A stretch of 64,000 nt of DNA from Histomonas meleagridis (GCA_020186115.1 WSYJ01000166.1:124001-188000), one strand, 5' to 3'. Numbered from the stretch's first letter, positions 9,813 to 20,517 are shown. Numbers and translations are program-made. The notes: generated by a model from the letters alone, not told the origin.

Positions 9813-11762
9813 TTATTTTCTTATGTTAAATAATTCAACCACTTTATTATAATTAAGTGCTGTTGCCCAAGAAATTGCTGTTTCATTTTAATTTAATATA
9901 TTCCATATTTTGTTAAGAAATCCAAAATTATAATAATAAATTTTGAACAAAATAAAGAATCATTTTTTGCATTGATATCAATATCTTCTTTTTCAAGGAG
10001 AACTTTAACAATTTCCACATGATTATTACCAGATGCATACATAAGTGCTGTATAAATTAATTTGAGTAATTACCAAAAATTATTTTGAGATTTCAAAAAA
10101 AGAAAATTGATTTCATATAAAGTAAATTAATATCTTTCTCATTGATTTTAATATCTTCATGATTAAGAAGTATTTTAACAATTTCAGTATAACCTTTTAA
10201 CGATGCTAATATAAGAGCTGTTTGCTATAATTTGAAAAAATTTCAAATATTAAAATGAAATATTAAATCATAAAATAGAAAATTAAATATTTTAAATAAA
10301 TATCTTTAACATTAACGTCAATTCCTTCTTGCTCAAGAAGTAATTTAACGATTTCCATATTATTATGATTTAATGCCCAAATAAGTGCTGTTCGAAATAA
10401 TTTAAATAAATTCCAAATTAAATTTTGAAATATTATATTTCTAAAATTTATATGAAAAATTACATATAAATATCTTCAGCATTTATATCAATATCTTTTT
10501 GTGCAAGAAATGTTTGTATAATTTCGATATATCCTTTTTCAGATGCAATCATTAATGCATTTTTAAAAATTATATACAAAATCCAAATATTTCAAATAAA
10601 TATTAAAATGTTGAAGTATTCACTGAAAGAAACAAATAAATATCTTCATCATTTATATCAATTCCTCCGTTATCATAAAGAATTGTGGCAATTTCAGTAT
10701 CACCATTTTCTACTGATAATAAAAATGCTGTTTGAAATATTTAAAATAATTTCCAAATAATATTTTAATATCTTAAATTTTCAATTTAAATATTAAATAT
10801 GATAATATAAACATTTTTGGCATTAATATCAATTTCTTCTTTTTTGATAAGTAATTTAACTATTTCTATATGACCATTTTTAGATGCAAACATTAGTGCA
10901 GTATTAAATATTTTTAATAATTCCCAAATGTTATGTTGGAATATCATGTTATTAAAATAAATATCAAATAAAACAAACAAATATTTTTGGCATTAATATC
11001 AATATCTTTATGTTGTATAAGTAAATTAACCATTTCTATATAACCATCTTTAGATGCAAACATAAGAGCAGTATTAAATATTTTGAATAATTTCCAAAAA
11101 TTATTTTGAATTTCCATATTATTAAAATAAATTAGCAATAAAATAATTTTATATTTTTAATATTAACATTAAGTTCTTCATGTTCAAGAAGTAATTTGAC
11201 TATTTCAACGTAACATTTTTTCGGTGGATTTTTATTAGTCATCGAAAATATTTTAAATAATTTCCTAATATTATTTTAAAACCTTATTCCATTTAAATAA
11301 ATTTTATATAAATTAGACAAATATTTCCGACATTATAAGTACTTCCTTTCTGTTGAGAAATGATTTTAAGCGTTTTTGTTCGACCTGGGCGTGCGTGTGC
11401 ACAACCATTTCGAGAAGCGAATGAAAGTGCATTCCAAATTATTTTGAATAAATTCCAAATATTATTTTGAAATATAAAATTATTAAAATAAATTTTAGAT
11501 AAAACAAATAGATATTTTGAGCATTAATATCAATTCCTTCTTGATCAAGAAGTAATTTAACTATTTTTGCATGACCATATTTAGATGCTTTTAGTAGTGC
11601 TGTTTCAAATATTTAAAATAATTTCCAAATATTATTTTGAGGCAAGAATAAGAAGTAATATAAATAAATATCTTGTGTATTAATATCAATTCCTTCTTGA
11701 TCAAGAAGTAATTTAACAATTTTTGTATAACCTTTTTTAGATGCATACATAAGTGCTGTATT
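9813..11762 (-). repeat. Ankyrin-unit array i: 12 coding units separated by ~77-nt spacers
   Basis: Units (minus strand): 11762-11670, 11606-11514, 11436-11323, 11245-11153, 11075-10983, 10905-10813, 10734-10642, 10564-10472, 10394-10302, 10224-10132, 10054-9962 and a final short 9884-9813 ending in TAA. Each middle unit is 93 nt (31 codons, from xTAL to INAKx) except the third (38 codons, with a GC-richer insert). Spacers are 77 nt in ten of twelve cases (others 63 and 78), so consecutive units are in different frames. The first unit follows the DUF3447 reading frame by the same 77 nt. Spacers share the core AATATTTGGAAATTATTTAA. Confidence 0.85.
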
Positions 11763-11809
11763 AAATAATCAAATTAATTTCTGAACATCATTTTGAATTA
11801 TTCAATCAC

Positions 11810-13081
11810 TCAAATAAATATCAAATAAAACATAAAAATATCTTTGGCATTAATATCAATTCCTTCTTGTTCAAGAAGCAATTTGACGATTTCAATATTA
11901 TTTGATAAAGAAGAAACTACTAAAGCACAACCAGATCGAAAATTATTTTCTAAAAAATGCTTCAATAGGTATAAATTACCACTTCTTGCTGATTCATTTA
12001 TTATATAACTATCGATTAGCATTCCATCTCTTTTCAAAAATGAGAAAATTTCATAATTATTATGAATTTCACAAAGAACTCCTAAGTTATTAATATTTTC
12101 AGGTTTGAGTCGGCCAATGATAAAACTTATTGGAACAAAATCATAATCATAATAATAATTTATATCATTGAAATCATAATTTACAAATCTATCTAATTTC
12201 TTTTCATAAATATATTTAAAGATATCATTTTTATGAAATATAATTGCTGCTTCATATGCACCTTCAAATGATGAATGATTTTGTTCACATAAATGAATTA
12301 ACTCCAAATTTCCACTTGCAACTGCATATTTACCTGTGTTTTCTACTTTAGCATTATTCATAAGTAAATATTTAAAGCATTTTACTGAAGAAAAAAATGC
12401 TGCATAATCAATTAATGTAACATTTTCTTTATTTATAAATGAACATCTTTCATAAAGTGATGGCTCGATTGTTTGATTAAAGTCAAAATTACTTTGTGAT
12501 GATATTTCTTGAAGTTTTTCTATTTCATCACTTCGAAGTACTTTCGCGATTTCTAATGGATGATGTCCTTCTTTAACATATTTCTTATGGAGCTCCCAAT
12601 CATTCTTTGAAAGTTCTGAATAATTTTCTGAAAAGTATTTCGAGAATTGTTTAGATATCAAAGAGTCTATTTGAATATCGTCCATATAATGAATAAAATA
12701 TCTTGAATCAATTCTTTCTACAATATTTTTATCAATCAAATTTTTCGAAATCATCTTTTCAAGAAGATAATGTGATTCTTGTGATTTGTTATTAGAAAGA
12801 TTTTCACTAAAAATTTTCATTATAGAATTTTCAAGATTTTTTTCCTTTTCTTTTGCTTGTATTGAGACTAAATAATTTAAATATTTATCTTCCACTCCTT
12901 TTTGAGCAATGAATGCCGAAAATACAAAATTGCATAATACAATATTGAATGAATATGGAAAGTTTGTATCATACAAATTCATTGTTTGATCGACTGCTGA
13001 TTCTAATTTCCCATTGTGTAAATTAAAAACAATATGTTCAAGTGAATTAAGAATTTGGACGTCAGTGAAGTTATTATTCAT
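11810..13081 (-). CDS. DUF3447/ankyrin protein, locus i (423 residues as read)
   Basis: The N-terminal half is helical. The DUF3447 core follows: the SLYERCSF and NVTLIDYAAFF motifs, then KCFKYLLMN, a YAVASGNLELIHLCEQNHSSF segment and an ankyrin-like unit ending EQEGIDINAKD. The reading frame then runs into the first array spacer and stops. This family is hugely expanded in trichomonads; its function is unknown, presumably protein binding. It is one of five paralogues here, all minus strand. Either the protein really ends here with one ankyrin unit, or the downstream array is joined to it after removal of the spacers. Start is the first ATG, at 13081. Confidence 0.8.
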   Translation of the reverse strand: MNNNFTDVQILNSLEHIVFNLHNGKLESAVDQTMNLYDTNFPYSFNIVLCNFVFSAFIAQKGVEDKYLNYLVSIQAKEKEKNLENSIMKIFSENLSNNKSQESHYLLEKMISKNLIDKNIVERIDSRYFIHYMDDIQIDSLISKQFSKYFSENYSELSKNDWELHKKYVKEGHHPLEIAKVLRSDEIEKLQEISSQSNFDFNQTIEPSLYERCSFINKENVTLIDYAAFFSSVKCFKYLLMNNAKVENTGKYAVASGNLELIHLCEQNHSSFEGAYEAAIIFHKNDIFKYIYEKKLDRFVNYDFNDINYYYDYDFVPISFIIGRLKPENINNLGVLCEIHNNYEIFSFLKRDGMLIDSYIINESARSGNLYLLKHFLENNFRSGCALVVSSLSNNIEIVKLLLEQEGIDINAKDIFMFYLIFI

Positions 13082-13165
13082 TTCCGATAGAAATACTTTT
13101 TAGTAAAGTTCATAATAATTTGAATTAAAACCGATCGATATATTTGCTTTTTATTTTGAAAAGTT

Positions 13166-13170
13166 TCACT
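13166..13170 (+). promoter_or_regulatory. Candidate initiator TCACT of the PROPPIN gene
   Basis: TCACTTTTT occurs 30 nt before the ATG at 13198, matching TCA(+1)Y(T/A). An AAAACCGAT element lies about 45 nt further upstream; a similar one precedes the SCAMP gene. Between the initiator and the start is a six-codon upstream frame (13181-13201) whose TGA overlaps the main ATG. Confidence 0.45.
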
Positions 13171-13197
13171 TTTTCAACGTATGAAAACTGACATCAA

Positions 13198-14163
13198 ATG
13201 AATGAATTTTTTAGGCATATTGCATTTGACCAAAGAATTGAACAGGCAGGTGCTACTACACCTCATGGATTTATGATATTCGAGTGCGCTTCATCAGTTG
13301 TTCTTTATGAAGCCAAATTTCCAGATGGTGGTGCAGATCAAATTTCATTATTAAGTGACTCCAATGTTATAGCAGTGTCGGGAGATGACACCACAGGGGG
13401 ATTTACTAGTAATACTGTTATTTTATGGGATCGAACCATTGACAAAGTGATGCGATTATTTGATGTTGAAACTCGAGTTCTTGGTTTAGTTCTTCGTGCT
13501 GATGCTCTTGTTATTATTCATGGATCTACAATTACATTTTATAATACATGTGATTTTACACGATATTGTGTTGTCAATAATCCCACCTCATCCATGAACT
13601 GTTTTTCATTAGTTCAATCTGTCACAGCTAACCTTGTTTCTTATCCCTCTGATGATGGTAGTTGTATTAATATTTGTGATTATCATGATCCCGAATATGT
13701 ATTAGGAACAATCAATGTTCCACCATCACGAGTTGTTTGTGTTGAATTTTCACGCCAAGGGGAGTTGTTAGCTATTGTTGTTGATGAAGGCAAGAACATA
13801 TTATTATATTCATTATCACCATATATCCAACTTCTAGCGACTTATCATCGTGGATTTCGTTCCACTGAAATCACTGGAATAACGTTTGATAGTTTATCTA
13901 ATTATTTTTTGCTTACTTCTAAACGCGGTACTTTGCATGTGTTCGCTGTGCCACCTGCAAACCAACCGCCTGCGCCAAACATAACGCGGAAGTCGAGTTT
14001 TACATTCGAATTTCCTAAAAACTGTGAGATTCATTGTCAATTCGATATTGCAGGCTATTTGATAATCGGAATGACTTTGTCGGGTGTGCTCAAGCAAATG
14101 AGATTAGACATTGAGAAAAAGGCTATTGTGCAAGTGTCTGAAAAGCAAATTGATATTTCTTGA
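13198..14163 (+). CDS. PROPPIN (WIPI/Atg18-like) beta-propeller protein
   Basis: 321 residues of WD-like blades. The block LLATYHRGFRSTEITGITFD followed by LLTSKRGTLHVFAV is the PROPPIN signature region, where family members read 'FRRG...I..I.FS.DS..L...S..GTVHIF'. The FRRG phosphoinositide-binding motif appears as YHRG, so one of its two arginines is missing. NTVILWDRT in the N-terminal half is another typical blade. PROPPINs bind PI3P on autophagosomal or endosomal membranes; with the altered motif, binding may be weaker. The leader carries a short upstream frame. Confidence 0.75.
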   Translation: MNEFFRHIAFDQRIEQAGATTPHGFMIFECASSVVLYEAKFPDGGADQISLLSDSNVIAVSGDDTTGGFTSNTVILWDRTIDKVMRLFDVETRVLGLVLRADALVIIHGSTITFYNTCDFTRYCVVNNPTSSMNCFSLVQSVTANLVSYPSDDGSCINICDYHDPEYVLGTINVPPSRVVCVEFSRQGELLAIVVDEGKNILLYSLSPYIQLLATYHRGFRSTEITGITFDSLSNYFLLTSKRGTLHVFAVPPANQPPAPNITRKSSFTFEFPKNCEIHCQFDIAGYLIIGMTLSGVLKQMRLDIEKKAIVQVSEKQIDIS

Positions 14164-14396
14164 ATTTCGAGCTTTGGCGTTGTCAATAAACAATATGTAT
14201 ATAAACATTTTCAAATTCATTTATTTAATATTAAATATTTAAAATTCAGTCAACAAAATTTGACTTTATTCTCTTTTGATTTCAAATGAAAGTATAAAAA
14301 CCTTTAAAATGATATTATAAACTGATGTAAAATGTTTTTCGATTCAATGCAGATAGCGTTTTTGTTTCAATAATTGGTATAAAGCCTTCGAAGTCT

Positions 14397-14401
14397 TCAC
14401 T
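14397..14401 (+). promoter_or_regulatory. Candidate initiator TCACT of the MyTH4-RhoGAP gene
   Basis: TTCACTTTTTG lies 17 nt before the ATG at 14416. Same motif and spacing as at other genes here. Confidence 0.45.
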
Positions 14402-14415
14402 TTTTGTAATACTTG

Positions 14416-15882
14416 ATGTTAATCCTCCCAACAATACTAACAATAAATGTTCATTGTATTTTCGAAAAAAGCAATAAAGATATATATAATATCAATTATA
14501 ATATTTATAAAAATAAAAATGATGCTGATTCAACACCTCAAAATTGGTTTAACATAAAAAACAGAGTTGTTGATAAATTTTTAAAAAAATCTCATCCAAT
14601 TTCTTATCACCAACCAAATTCAAAAAATTATTTATATAATGGAAGAGATCTTGAAATAAAACATAATGCCAATGAATTTGAACAAAGATCTATGATTTCT
14701 CTTTATGATAAATCATTTTTACATCCTGAAATATATAAAAATAAAAATGATTTTAACCAATATGCTAATGATAATTTCATTACTGAAACAAAAGGATTTT
14801 TTAAGAAAAAAGAAATTCCTGCTATAAAAAGAGCTAAATACACAAGAAAGCCACTCAGAACAAGCCTTACTAAACTCGAAACTCCTGAAGATGAAAAGCA
14901 TGCAATTCAGTGTTCCACCTTCATTAAAAATTATCAAAATAATGGGAAAACCATATATATTGATAAAATATTGGAAATTCTAGATCAACATCCTAATTTA
15001 TGTGATGAAATATACTTTCAATTAATTACACAAACTCAAGAAAATAAAAACAAAGTTTATGAAATGAGAACATGGCAAATTTTACTTGTTATTTCTACAA
15101 TATTCCCATCATCAAAAAGAAGTGAACCAGTAATTAAATCATATTTTTTGAAACATGAAAATGTCCAAAAAAATGATATTGCAAATATTGCACAATTATG
15201 TTTTATAAGATTTTCAATTCGATGTTATTATAATATGCAAAAGAATAATTATGAAAGTGCAAAAACAATCCTTTACAAATATAAAAATGATATTTGTGAT
15301 TTTTATTCAAGTGTTTATGAGCATCTTTGGTTCGATCGTAAAACAAATCCTTCTTTAAATATTCCATTTGTTCTTGAGGATATGGTACAAAATATTTTAA
15401 TGAGAATAGAATTATGTAATATTGATCAAGTACAAGGAATTTTTAATGACATTGATTTAGAAAATATACCAAAAGATTTTATATATGAATATGAAAATAT
15501 GCAAACATCATTTTATTATATTCCCTTAAAGCAAGTATTTAATATTTTAATAAAATGGATAAAAGAACAAATTCCTATGTTTCAAAAAGATATAATTCCT
15601 TTAATGATTCGAGCAAGAAATCCAAATTATTTCTTAAAAATAATAATAAATCATTTAGATCCAACAAATAGAGAACTTTTGGGATATTTGGTTGGTTTCT
15701 TTAAAGAAGTAAACAAATTTAGCCCTTTAACAGGAATTCATGTATCTAATCTAGCAAAAATATTAATGCAAAGCGTTATTGATTTTGAATCATATTCCTT
15801 AAAAGATTGCATGAAATTAATCTTTTTCTTTCAAGAAATGTTGATGAATTGGGACACTACAGAATATTTTCCTACATCATAA
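14416..15882 (+). CDS. MyTH4-RhoGAP domain protein
   Basis: 488 residues from the ATG at 14416 (a TTG directly before it is not a likely start). Residues ~145-260 form a MyTH4 domain: KPLRTSLTKLE, then ILDQHPNLCDEIYFQLITQT and WQILLVISTIFPSS. Residues ~300-470 resemble RhoGAP: NIPFVLEDMVQ, a GIF motif, RELLGYLVGFFKEV, and NLAKILMQSVI in place of 'NLA.VFGP.L'. I do not see the arginine finger in its usual GIFR context (GIFND here), so GAP activity is doubtful. The MyTH4-RhoGAP order resembles Vilse/ARHGAP39. Likely role: coupling Rho-family GTPases to microtubules or actin. Confidence 0.65.
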   Translation: MLILPTILTINVHCIFEKSNKDIYNINYNIYKNKNDADSTPQNWFNIKNRVVDKFLKKSHPISYHQPNSKNYLYNGRDLEIKHNANEFEQRSMISLYDKSFLHPEIYKNKNDFNQYANDNFITETKGFFKKKEIPAIKRAKYTRKPLRTSLTKLETPEDEKHAIQCSTFIKNYQNNGKTIYIDKILEILDQHPNLCDEIYFQLITQTQENKNKVYEMRTWQILLVISTIFPSSKRSEPVIKSYFLKHENVQKNDIANIAQLCFIRFSIRCYYNMQKNNYESAKTILYKYKNDICDFYSSVYEHLWFDRKTNPSLNIPFVLEDMVQNILMRIELCNIDQVQGIFNDIDLENIPKDFIYEYENMQTSFYYIPLKQVFNILIKWIKEQIPMFQKDIIPLMIRARNPNYFLKIIINHLDPTNRELLGYLVGFFKEVNKFSPLTGIHVSNLAKILMQSVIDFESYSLKDCMKLIFFFQEMLMNWDTTEYFPTS

Positions 15883-16201
15883 ATAATTTATCTATCCATT
15901 CAACATATATAAATAATATCATGATAATCTATCGGTTTAAATGCATTTTTCATTAACAATCGAATAAAAATTAATCTATTTCAAATCATTTTTTTTTTTT
16001 TTTCTCCATTTATTTTTTATTTTTTATTAATTTATTTTTTTGTTATAAATGAATGAAATATAATTTAACAGTATTAAATATATTTTGTATACGCACATTA
16101 TATCCCATTTTTAATATAATATTTAAATCATTAAAATAAATTTCACAATTTTTTCATATTATAACATTTATATATTATTTCGAACATTTCAAATATACAA
16201 T
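15883..16201. other. Intergenic T-rich tract between convergent genes
   Basis: Short 3' regions of two convergent genes with a long T-run near 15990. No gene seen. Confidence 0.5.
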
Positions 16202-17749
16202 TTAATGCACATGGAAATCGACGTATTCCGAGTCCGTTGTTTCCAAGAAGTCGGTCAGTGTTATCTCGGCAGGGTCCTCAGTCTCCGCCTCTGTTACCTC
16301 TGACTCATCTCTAATTATTGGCACTGCGTCGCAAGAATTCTCTTCGCCTTCGTTTTCATTTTTTTCTTCTTTTTGTTTTTCGTTATTTATATTTTCTTCT
16401 TTCGACTGATAATACATTGTTCCGTTTGGTAATATCTTTATAGTACTTCCAGAAATGTCATCGTAGTATATCATTCCTTCTTTCACCAGCGAGTTCAACA
16501 AGTCCTGCACCGATGACTTCGTTGTTGTGTCTGCGATTTCTTGCGCGTTCTTCATCGTTTTAATCGCTTTTAATGTGTTCGTCTTCGATGTCAACTTTTG
16601 CTTACGTCGGCGCCACACTGAGTTTAGGAACGTAAGCTTTTGCGTCTTCGGATCAAACATTGTCGGGCGCCCTTGTTGTTTCTTTAGGTACGAAAACAAT
16701 GTCTGATGCATTGTCTCTAATGAGCGATCGATGTTTCGATTGTCGATTTTCGGTATTAAGTATTGACTCGCGCCTTGTGATAAAGAGCGTTGAACAAGAC
16801 GAATCGCAGGGAAATTAGATATGTATCTGTTCTGAGATGGATCAGTGGTCATATACTTGGCGCGTACTGCAAATCGTTGCCGATGAAAATCTTCTTTCTT
16901 GATGTAGATTAAGAAGGGAACGACGTTAAGGAATTCGCGGACAAGTTTCATGATCAAATCAACGCTTAAGTGGACCCCTTCGACAATTAATGAGGTGCGA
17001 GACTTAACAAACGAAGAAATAACTGATGTAAGTTGGGTGCCAACAAGTTCGGATTGCGCAAGATATCCTTTCAGACAGCGTTCTTCATCGGATAAAAGAT
17101 GATCAGGATCAACAATGTCACCACACTCATAAGTGGAGCAATGGAGAATGGGATATTGCGATTTGGGATACTTGGACCGCATCGAATGTCGGATGGAATC
17201 AGTGGATAGGATGTGACAGACTGACATGCTGGAGGCAAGAAGTGAAGCAATGGTGGATTTGCCAGTGCCTGGAGCTCCTGATAATAAGATGATGAAAAAT
17301 CGTCGCTCTTCAATAAAATCAAGGGCAAGGCGAAAGTCAACGGAATAACGGACTTTACGGAATTGATGGATATATAAGGAGGCTGATATTAGACGATGAA
17401 ATTGAATTCGGGATAAAACAATGTATTTACGTGAGGGTGAAAAACGACGTGGATCTGTAAATATATCATTGTTCTCATTGCCAAGAATTGTGTTGACAGC
17501 TTCGGAAGGACATTCCCTTAAAAAAGTAAAAGCCCACTCACTTAAACTTTGATTTAAAGGTGCTTGGCATCCAATCGCTTTGAAAACAATGGAAAGTTTT
17601 AAAGGAGTATATCTTTGCATAAAACGTGGAAGATCTTCATTAATAACTGGTTGACTTTCTTCGGAAAAAATTATATCAGGATAACCATCAACAATGGTGT
17701 ATATAGCATCAATGTTTCGATGCTGGTTTATTGGTTGCAAGCTTTTCAT
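16202..17749 (-). CDS. P-loop kinase related to 2-phosphoglycerate kinase (LPA1-like)
   Basis: 515 residues from the ATG at 17749. A Walker A motif GAPGTGKS sits at residues ~158-165, followed by LSTDSIRHSMRS, a STYECG motif, LKGYLAQSELV and a hydrophobic strand ending SLIVEGVHL (Walker B region). Later come FLIYIKKEDFHRQRFAVRAK and IPKIDNRNIDRSLETMH. This order is that of archaeal 2-phosphoglycerate kinase and the plant LPA1 proteins linked to inositol-phosphate metabolism. The N-terminal ~140 residues and a C-terminal ~130-residue acidic tail are extra. Substrate is not certain. An initiator TCACTTTTC lies upstream. Confidence 0.65.
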   Translation of the reverse strand: MKSLQPINQHRNIDAIYTIVDGYPDIIFSEESQPVINEDLPRFMQRYTPLKLSIVFKAIGCQAPLNQSLSEWAFTFLRECPSEAVNTILGNENNDIFTDPRRFSPSRKYIVLSRIQFHRLISASLYIHQFRKVRYSVDFRLALDFIEERRFFIILLSGAPGTGKSTIASLLASSMSVCHILSTDSIRHSMRSKYPKSQYPILHCSTYECGDIVDPDHLLSDEERCLKGYLAQSELVGTQLTSVISSFVKSRTSLIVEGVHLSVDLIMKLVREFLNVVPFLIYIKKEDFHRQRFAVRAKYMTTDPSQNRYISNFPAIRLVQRSLSQGASQYLIPKIDNRNIDRSLETMHQTLFSYLKKQQGRPTMFDPKTQKLTFLNSVWRRRKQKLTSKTNTLKAIKTMKNAQEIADTTTKSSVQDLLNSLVKEGMIYYDDISGSTIKILPNGTMYYQSKEENINNEKQKEEKNENEGEENSCDAVPIIRDESEVTEAETEDPAEITLTDFLETTDSEYVDFHVH

Positions 17750-17783
17750 CAAAATTCAAACTTGTGGCCACCCCAATAAGAAA

Positions 17784-17788
17784 AGTGA
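17784..17788 (-). promoter_or_regulatory. Candidate initiator TCACT of the P-loop kinase gene
   Basis: On the minus strand TCACTTTTC occurs 37 nt before the ATG at 17749. Confidence 0.4.
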
Positions 17789-18037
17789 CTGTGATAACTG
17801 AAATCTGATTGTAAACATGTGAAATCCCGAAAAAATGTCTTTCAATTTTCTTATCGGTTAAATATTAACCTTTTTTTCAGATCAAACAAACTTAGTCAAA
17901 AATCGTTTTCTGGAAAGTAAATTACTGAAAAGTGAAACCGATTAAATAAACCACACAAAAGTTATGGAAATTGTTTTACAACGTCATCAAACAAAAAAAA
18001 TTAAATCTATTCATAATATTTATGAAAAACAAAAAAA

Positions 18038-20383
18038 TTATATTATTGTATGATTAACAAGTACTGTATCGCTTATAGAGAAAGCATTTTGAAATGGATA
18101 TAAATATTTTGGGAACAATTTTAGAAAGTCTGTTAATTCTGATGTGTGTTGATTCCAATTAAAAGCAATGTCAACCAACACCGGATCTTTATATCTAATA
18201 ACAAACGAGAGTTTTGTGTAATCGTTTACAGGAGAAATACGAACAACAAATCTCGTTTCATTATATACATTGAAATGTGTAATTTTATGATGAAACTCAT
18301 CAATTTTTTCAACACATTTATTTTTAGTACCAGGACAACGGATAATTATATTTACATTTTTCATTCCATAATTATTTTTAGGAATAATGAATGTAATATT
18401 TTTGATGTTTTTGTTCAACTTTTTTGTAATCAATTCAAATTCCGGCCAGTTTTTAATAAAGTTTGGAATTTTAGACGATACGTTTTTATAAATACAATCA
18501 TAGTTCTTTAGAGGATGAACTTTATTATATTGAAGTTTTATATCATTATTATTTAAAAATCGTTGAGAATATATCATTGGCAAAAGCCTTTTTTTAGATA
18601 ATAATACTATTGACATAAAACTTTGTTCTTCATCAATTATATGAGAAATATTTATTGGTAATTTAAATTGTTTATGAAAACATTTACAAGAAAGTAACAA
18701 AAGAATTATTATCGAAACAATAACAATTCCGAAAGGAAATTGTTTTTTAGGTCTTATCGAAATAGGTGCCACGATTAATGTATAATTAAATAATAAATAA
18801 CATATTAAAATAATTGGAATTAAATCGGATATAACTTTTGGTGATGTCATATATATTAACATTATAGTTCTATATGAATAATACCATGAAACTAAAAAAG
18901 GAAATTGACAACAAAAGTTTACTATCATTGAAAAAAATGGAATTGGTAAAGTCACAATTACGATTGCTGAAGCTATTAATTGTATTTTAAAAATTAATGA
19001 AATATCATAATAATGAGTCGAAAGATATAAAAAGATATTAATTAGTAATGAACAATATTGATAATATTGTGGACGAAAATTTGAGCGTAATATAAAATAC
19101 ATTACTAAACAATATATAGTTATACCAACAAAAAATAATAACAAAAATGTTAAAATAGATGGTAAAACAAATGCTATTGGATTAAAACGTAATATAATTA
19201 ACCCAATTATTATCATGGAAACTAATATAAAAATAAAAGCAAAAATTATATGAAAAAAACATTTCAATAAATGAATCATCGAAAGATTATATTCTTGAAA
19301 AAAGATAAACATAACACTACATGAAAATACCAAAAAAGTAGTGGTAGACATTGCTGTTTCTATGTTAAATAGTAAAACAAATGGTGAAATACCAATTGCA
19401 ATTTCATCATGATTAATTCCAGTCTTATCATAATTATTAATAAAATTTAATAAAACATCTCCAGTTGTTTGGAGATCAGATGAAAATGATTTTCGGATTT
19501 TGTGATTATATGAATATGGTTCTGATGCCTTCCCAAAAAATACTGCTTCACCACCGGGTAAACCATTCAACTTGAAAAGGTGCGATACAGAAATTCTATC
19601 AAAAAGATGCGTTTTGAATAAGTCATTGGAAACGGTCGAAACAAGGGCGCCCCGTTTAGATACCCAAGAATCAATTTCAACACTTGATGATGTTCCTTTA
19701 TGACTAAAAATTAAAGGAGGTCTTGGACAGAGAACTTCAAGATTTAAAAACCCTGATATGTTATGTGTATGATTTAGATAAAGAGTTGTTCCATGAAGAC
19801 CATGTGATTGTCCTCCAATAAAAAGAAGCTGAATTGGAATATTAAGAGGTTGAGTAGATTCAACTAATGTCTGAGAAAGTTCTAACATTGATGAAGCACC
19901 TGTTGGATTAATCGATAATCCTGGAATGAAAGGTTGTGGTGAAATTTGAGAGCTTATTAAAAATGGAGCCATTAATGCAGTAGAATTAATTGGTGATAAG
20001 GTTACAACAATATTACGAACATCCTTTTGGAAAGACATAATTGGTGAAAGATAATTTTCAGCAACAACACCATGTTGTTCTAAAATTGTAAAATTAATTA
20101 TTTTCTTGGAAATTGCAATTTTTTGAATTTCGAAAAGTTGATTTAAAATATAATCATAACTATTGTCATAATCTTTTTGTGCTAATTGATAATAAGGTTT
20201 TGGTAAAGCAATTTTTTGGAAATGATTAATACATCTGTTACCTGAGAATCTTCCATTTTTTGGGTTTACACTTTTTGATTTCTGGAAAAATATATATAAT
20301 GAAAACCCACAATATATAAGCAGTGGATCTATTAGCACTAGCAGTATGACCGATTTTGGAGAAATTAAATTCCCTTGGGTCAT
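18038..20383 (-). CDS. ERMP1-like M28-family membrane protein, probably catalytically dead
   Basis: 781 residues from the ATG at 20383 (the frame extends 14 codons upstream without an ATG). One membrane segment near the N-terminus is followed by a luminal M28-like domain (IVVTLSPIN, GASSMLELSQTLVES, LLFIGGQSHGLHG, FLNLEVLCP) and then about eight membrane segments and a C-terminal soluble domain. This is the layout of ER metallopeptidase ERMP1. The positions of the metal ligands (His-x-Asp, Asp of the DDGSG motif, Glu-Glu) are replaced by Thr-Leu-Ser, Pro-Thr-Gly and Gln-Ser, so zinc binding looks lost. GAA1, another dead M28 relative of the GPI transamidase, is an alternative. Confidence 0.6.
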   Translation of the reverse strand: MTQGNLISPKSVILLVLIDPLLIYCGFSLYIFFQKSKSVNPKNGRFSGNRCINHFQKIALPKPYYQLAQKDYDNSYDYILNQLFEIQKIAISKKIINFTILEQHGVVAENYLSPIMSFQKDVRNIVVTLSPINSTALMAPFLISSQISPQPFIPGLSINPTGASSMLELSQTLVESTQPLNIPIQLLFIGGQSHGLHGTTLYLNHTHNISGFLNLEVLCPRPPLIFSHKGTSSSVEIDSWVSKRGALVSTVSNDLFKTHLFDRISVSHLFKLNGLPGGEAVFFGKASEPYSYNHKIRKSFSSDLQTTGDVLLNFINNYDKTGINHDEIAIGISPFVLLFNIETAMSTTTFLVFSCSVMFIFFQEYNLSMIHLLKCFFHIIFAFIFILVSMIIIGLIILRFNPIAFVLPSILTFLLLFFVGITIYCLVMYFILRSNFRPQYYQYCSLLINIFLYLSTHYYDISLIFKIQLIASAIVIVTLPIPFFSMIVNFCCQFPFLVSWYYSYRTIMLIYMTSPKVISDLIPIILICYLLFNYTLIVAPISIRPKKQFPFGIVIVSIIILLLLSCKCFHKQFKLPINISHIIDEEQSFMSIVLLSKKRLLPMIYSQRFLNNNDIKLQYNKVHPLKNYDCIYKNVSSKIPNFIKNWPEFELITKKLNKNIKNITFIIPKNNYGMKNVNIIIRCPGTKNKCVEKIDEFHHKITHFNVYNETRFVVRISPVNDYTKLSFVIRYKDPVLVDIAFNWNQHTSELTDFLKLFPKYLYPFQNAFSISDTVLVNHTII

Positions 20384-20517
20384 GCTGCTGCTTTTATTTA
20401 GATAAAAGTATGAATAAACGCTCACAAATATATTGTATAGTTTATTTCCGTCCTGGTGAACGTTACTTTATCCACAAAATTTTAAACGGACGTAATTTGG
20501 GGTGAAGAAATTAGAAA

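Noticed and set aside
10055-10131. Ordinary GT-AG introns between ankyrin units
   Set aside because: Spacers begin mostly ATTT rather than GT and end ATTT before the unit; no conserved AG, no ACTAACACACAG. Only a few begin GTTT, so standard splicing does not explain them.
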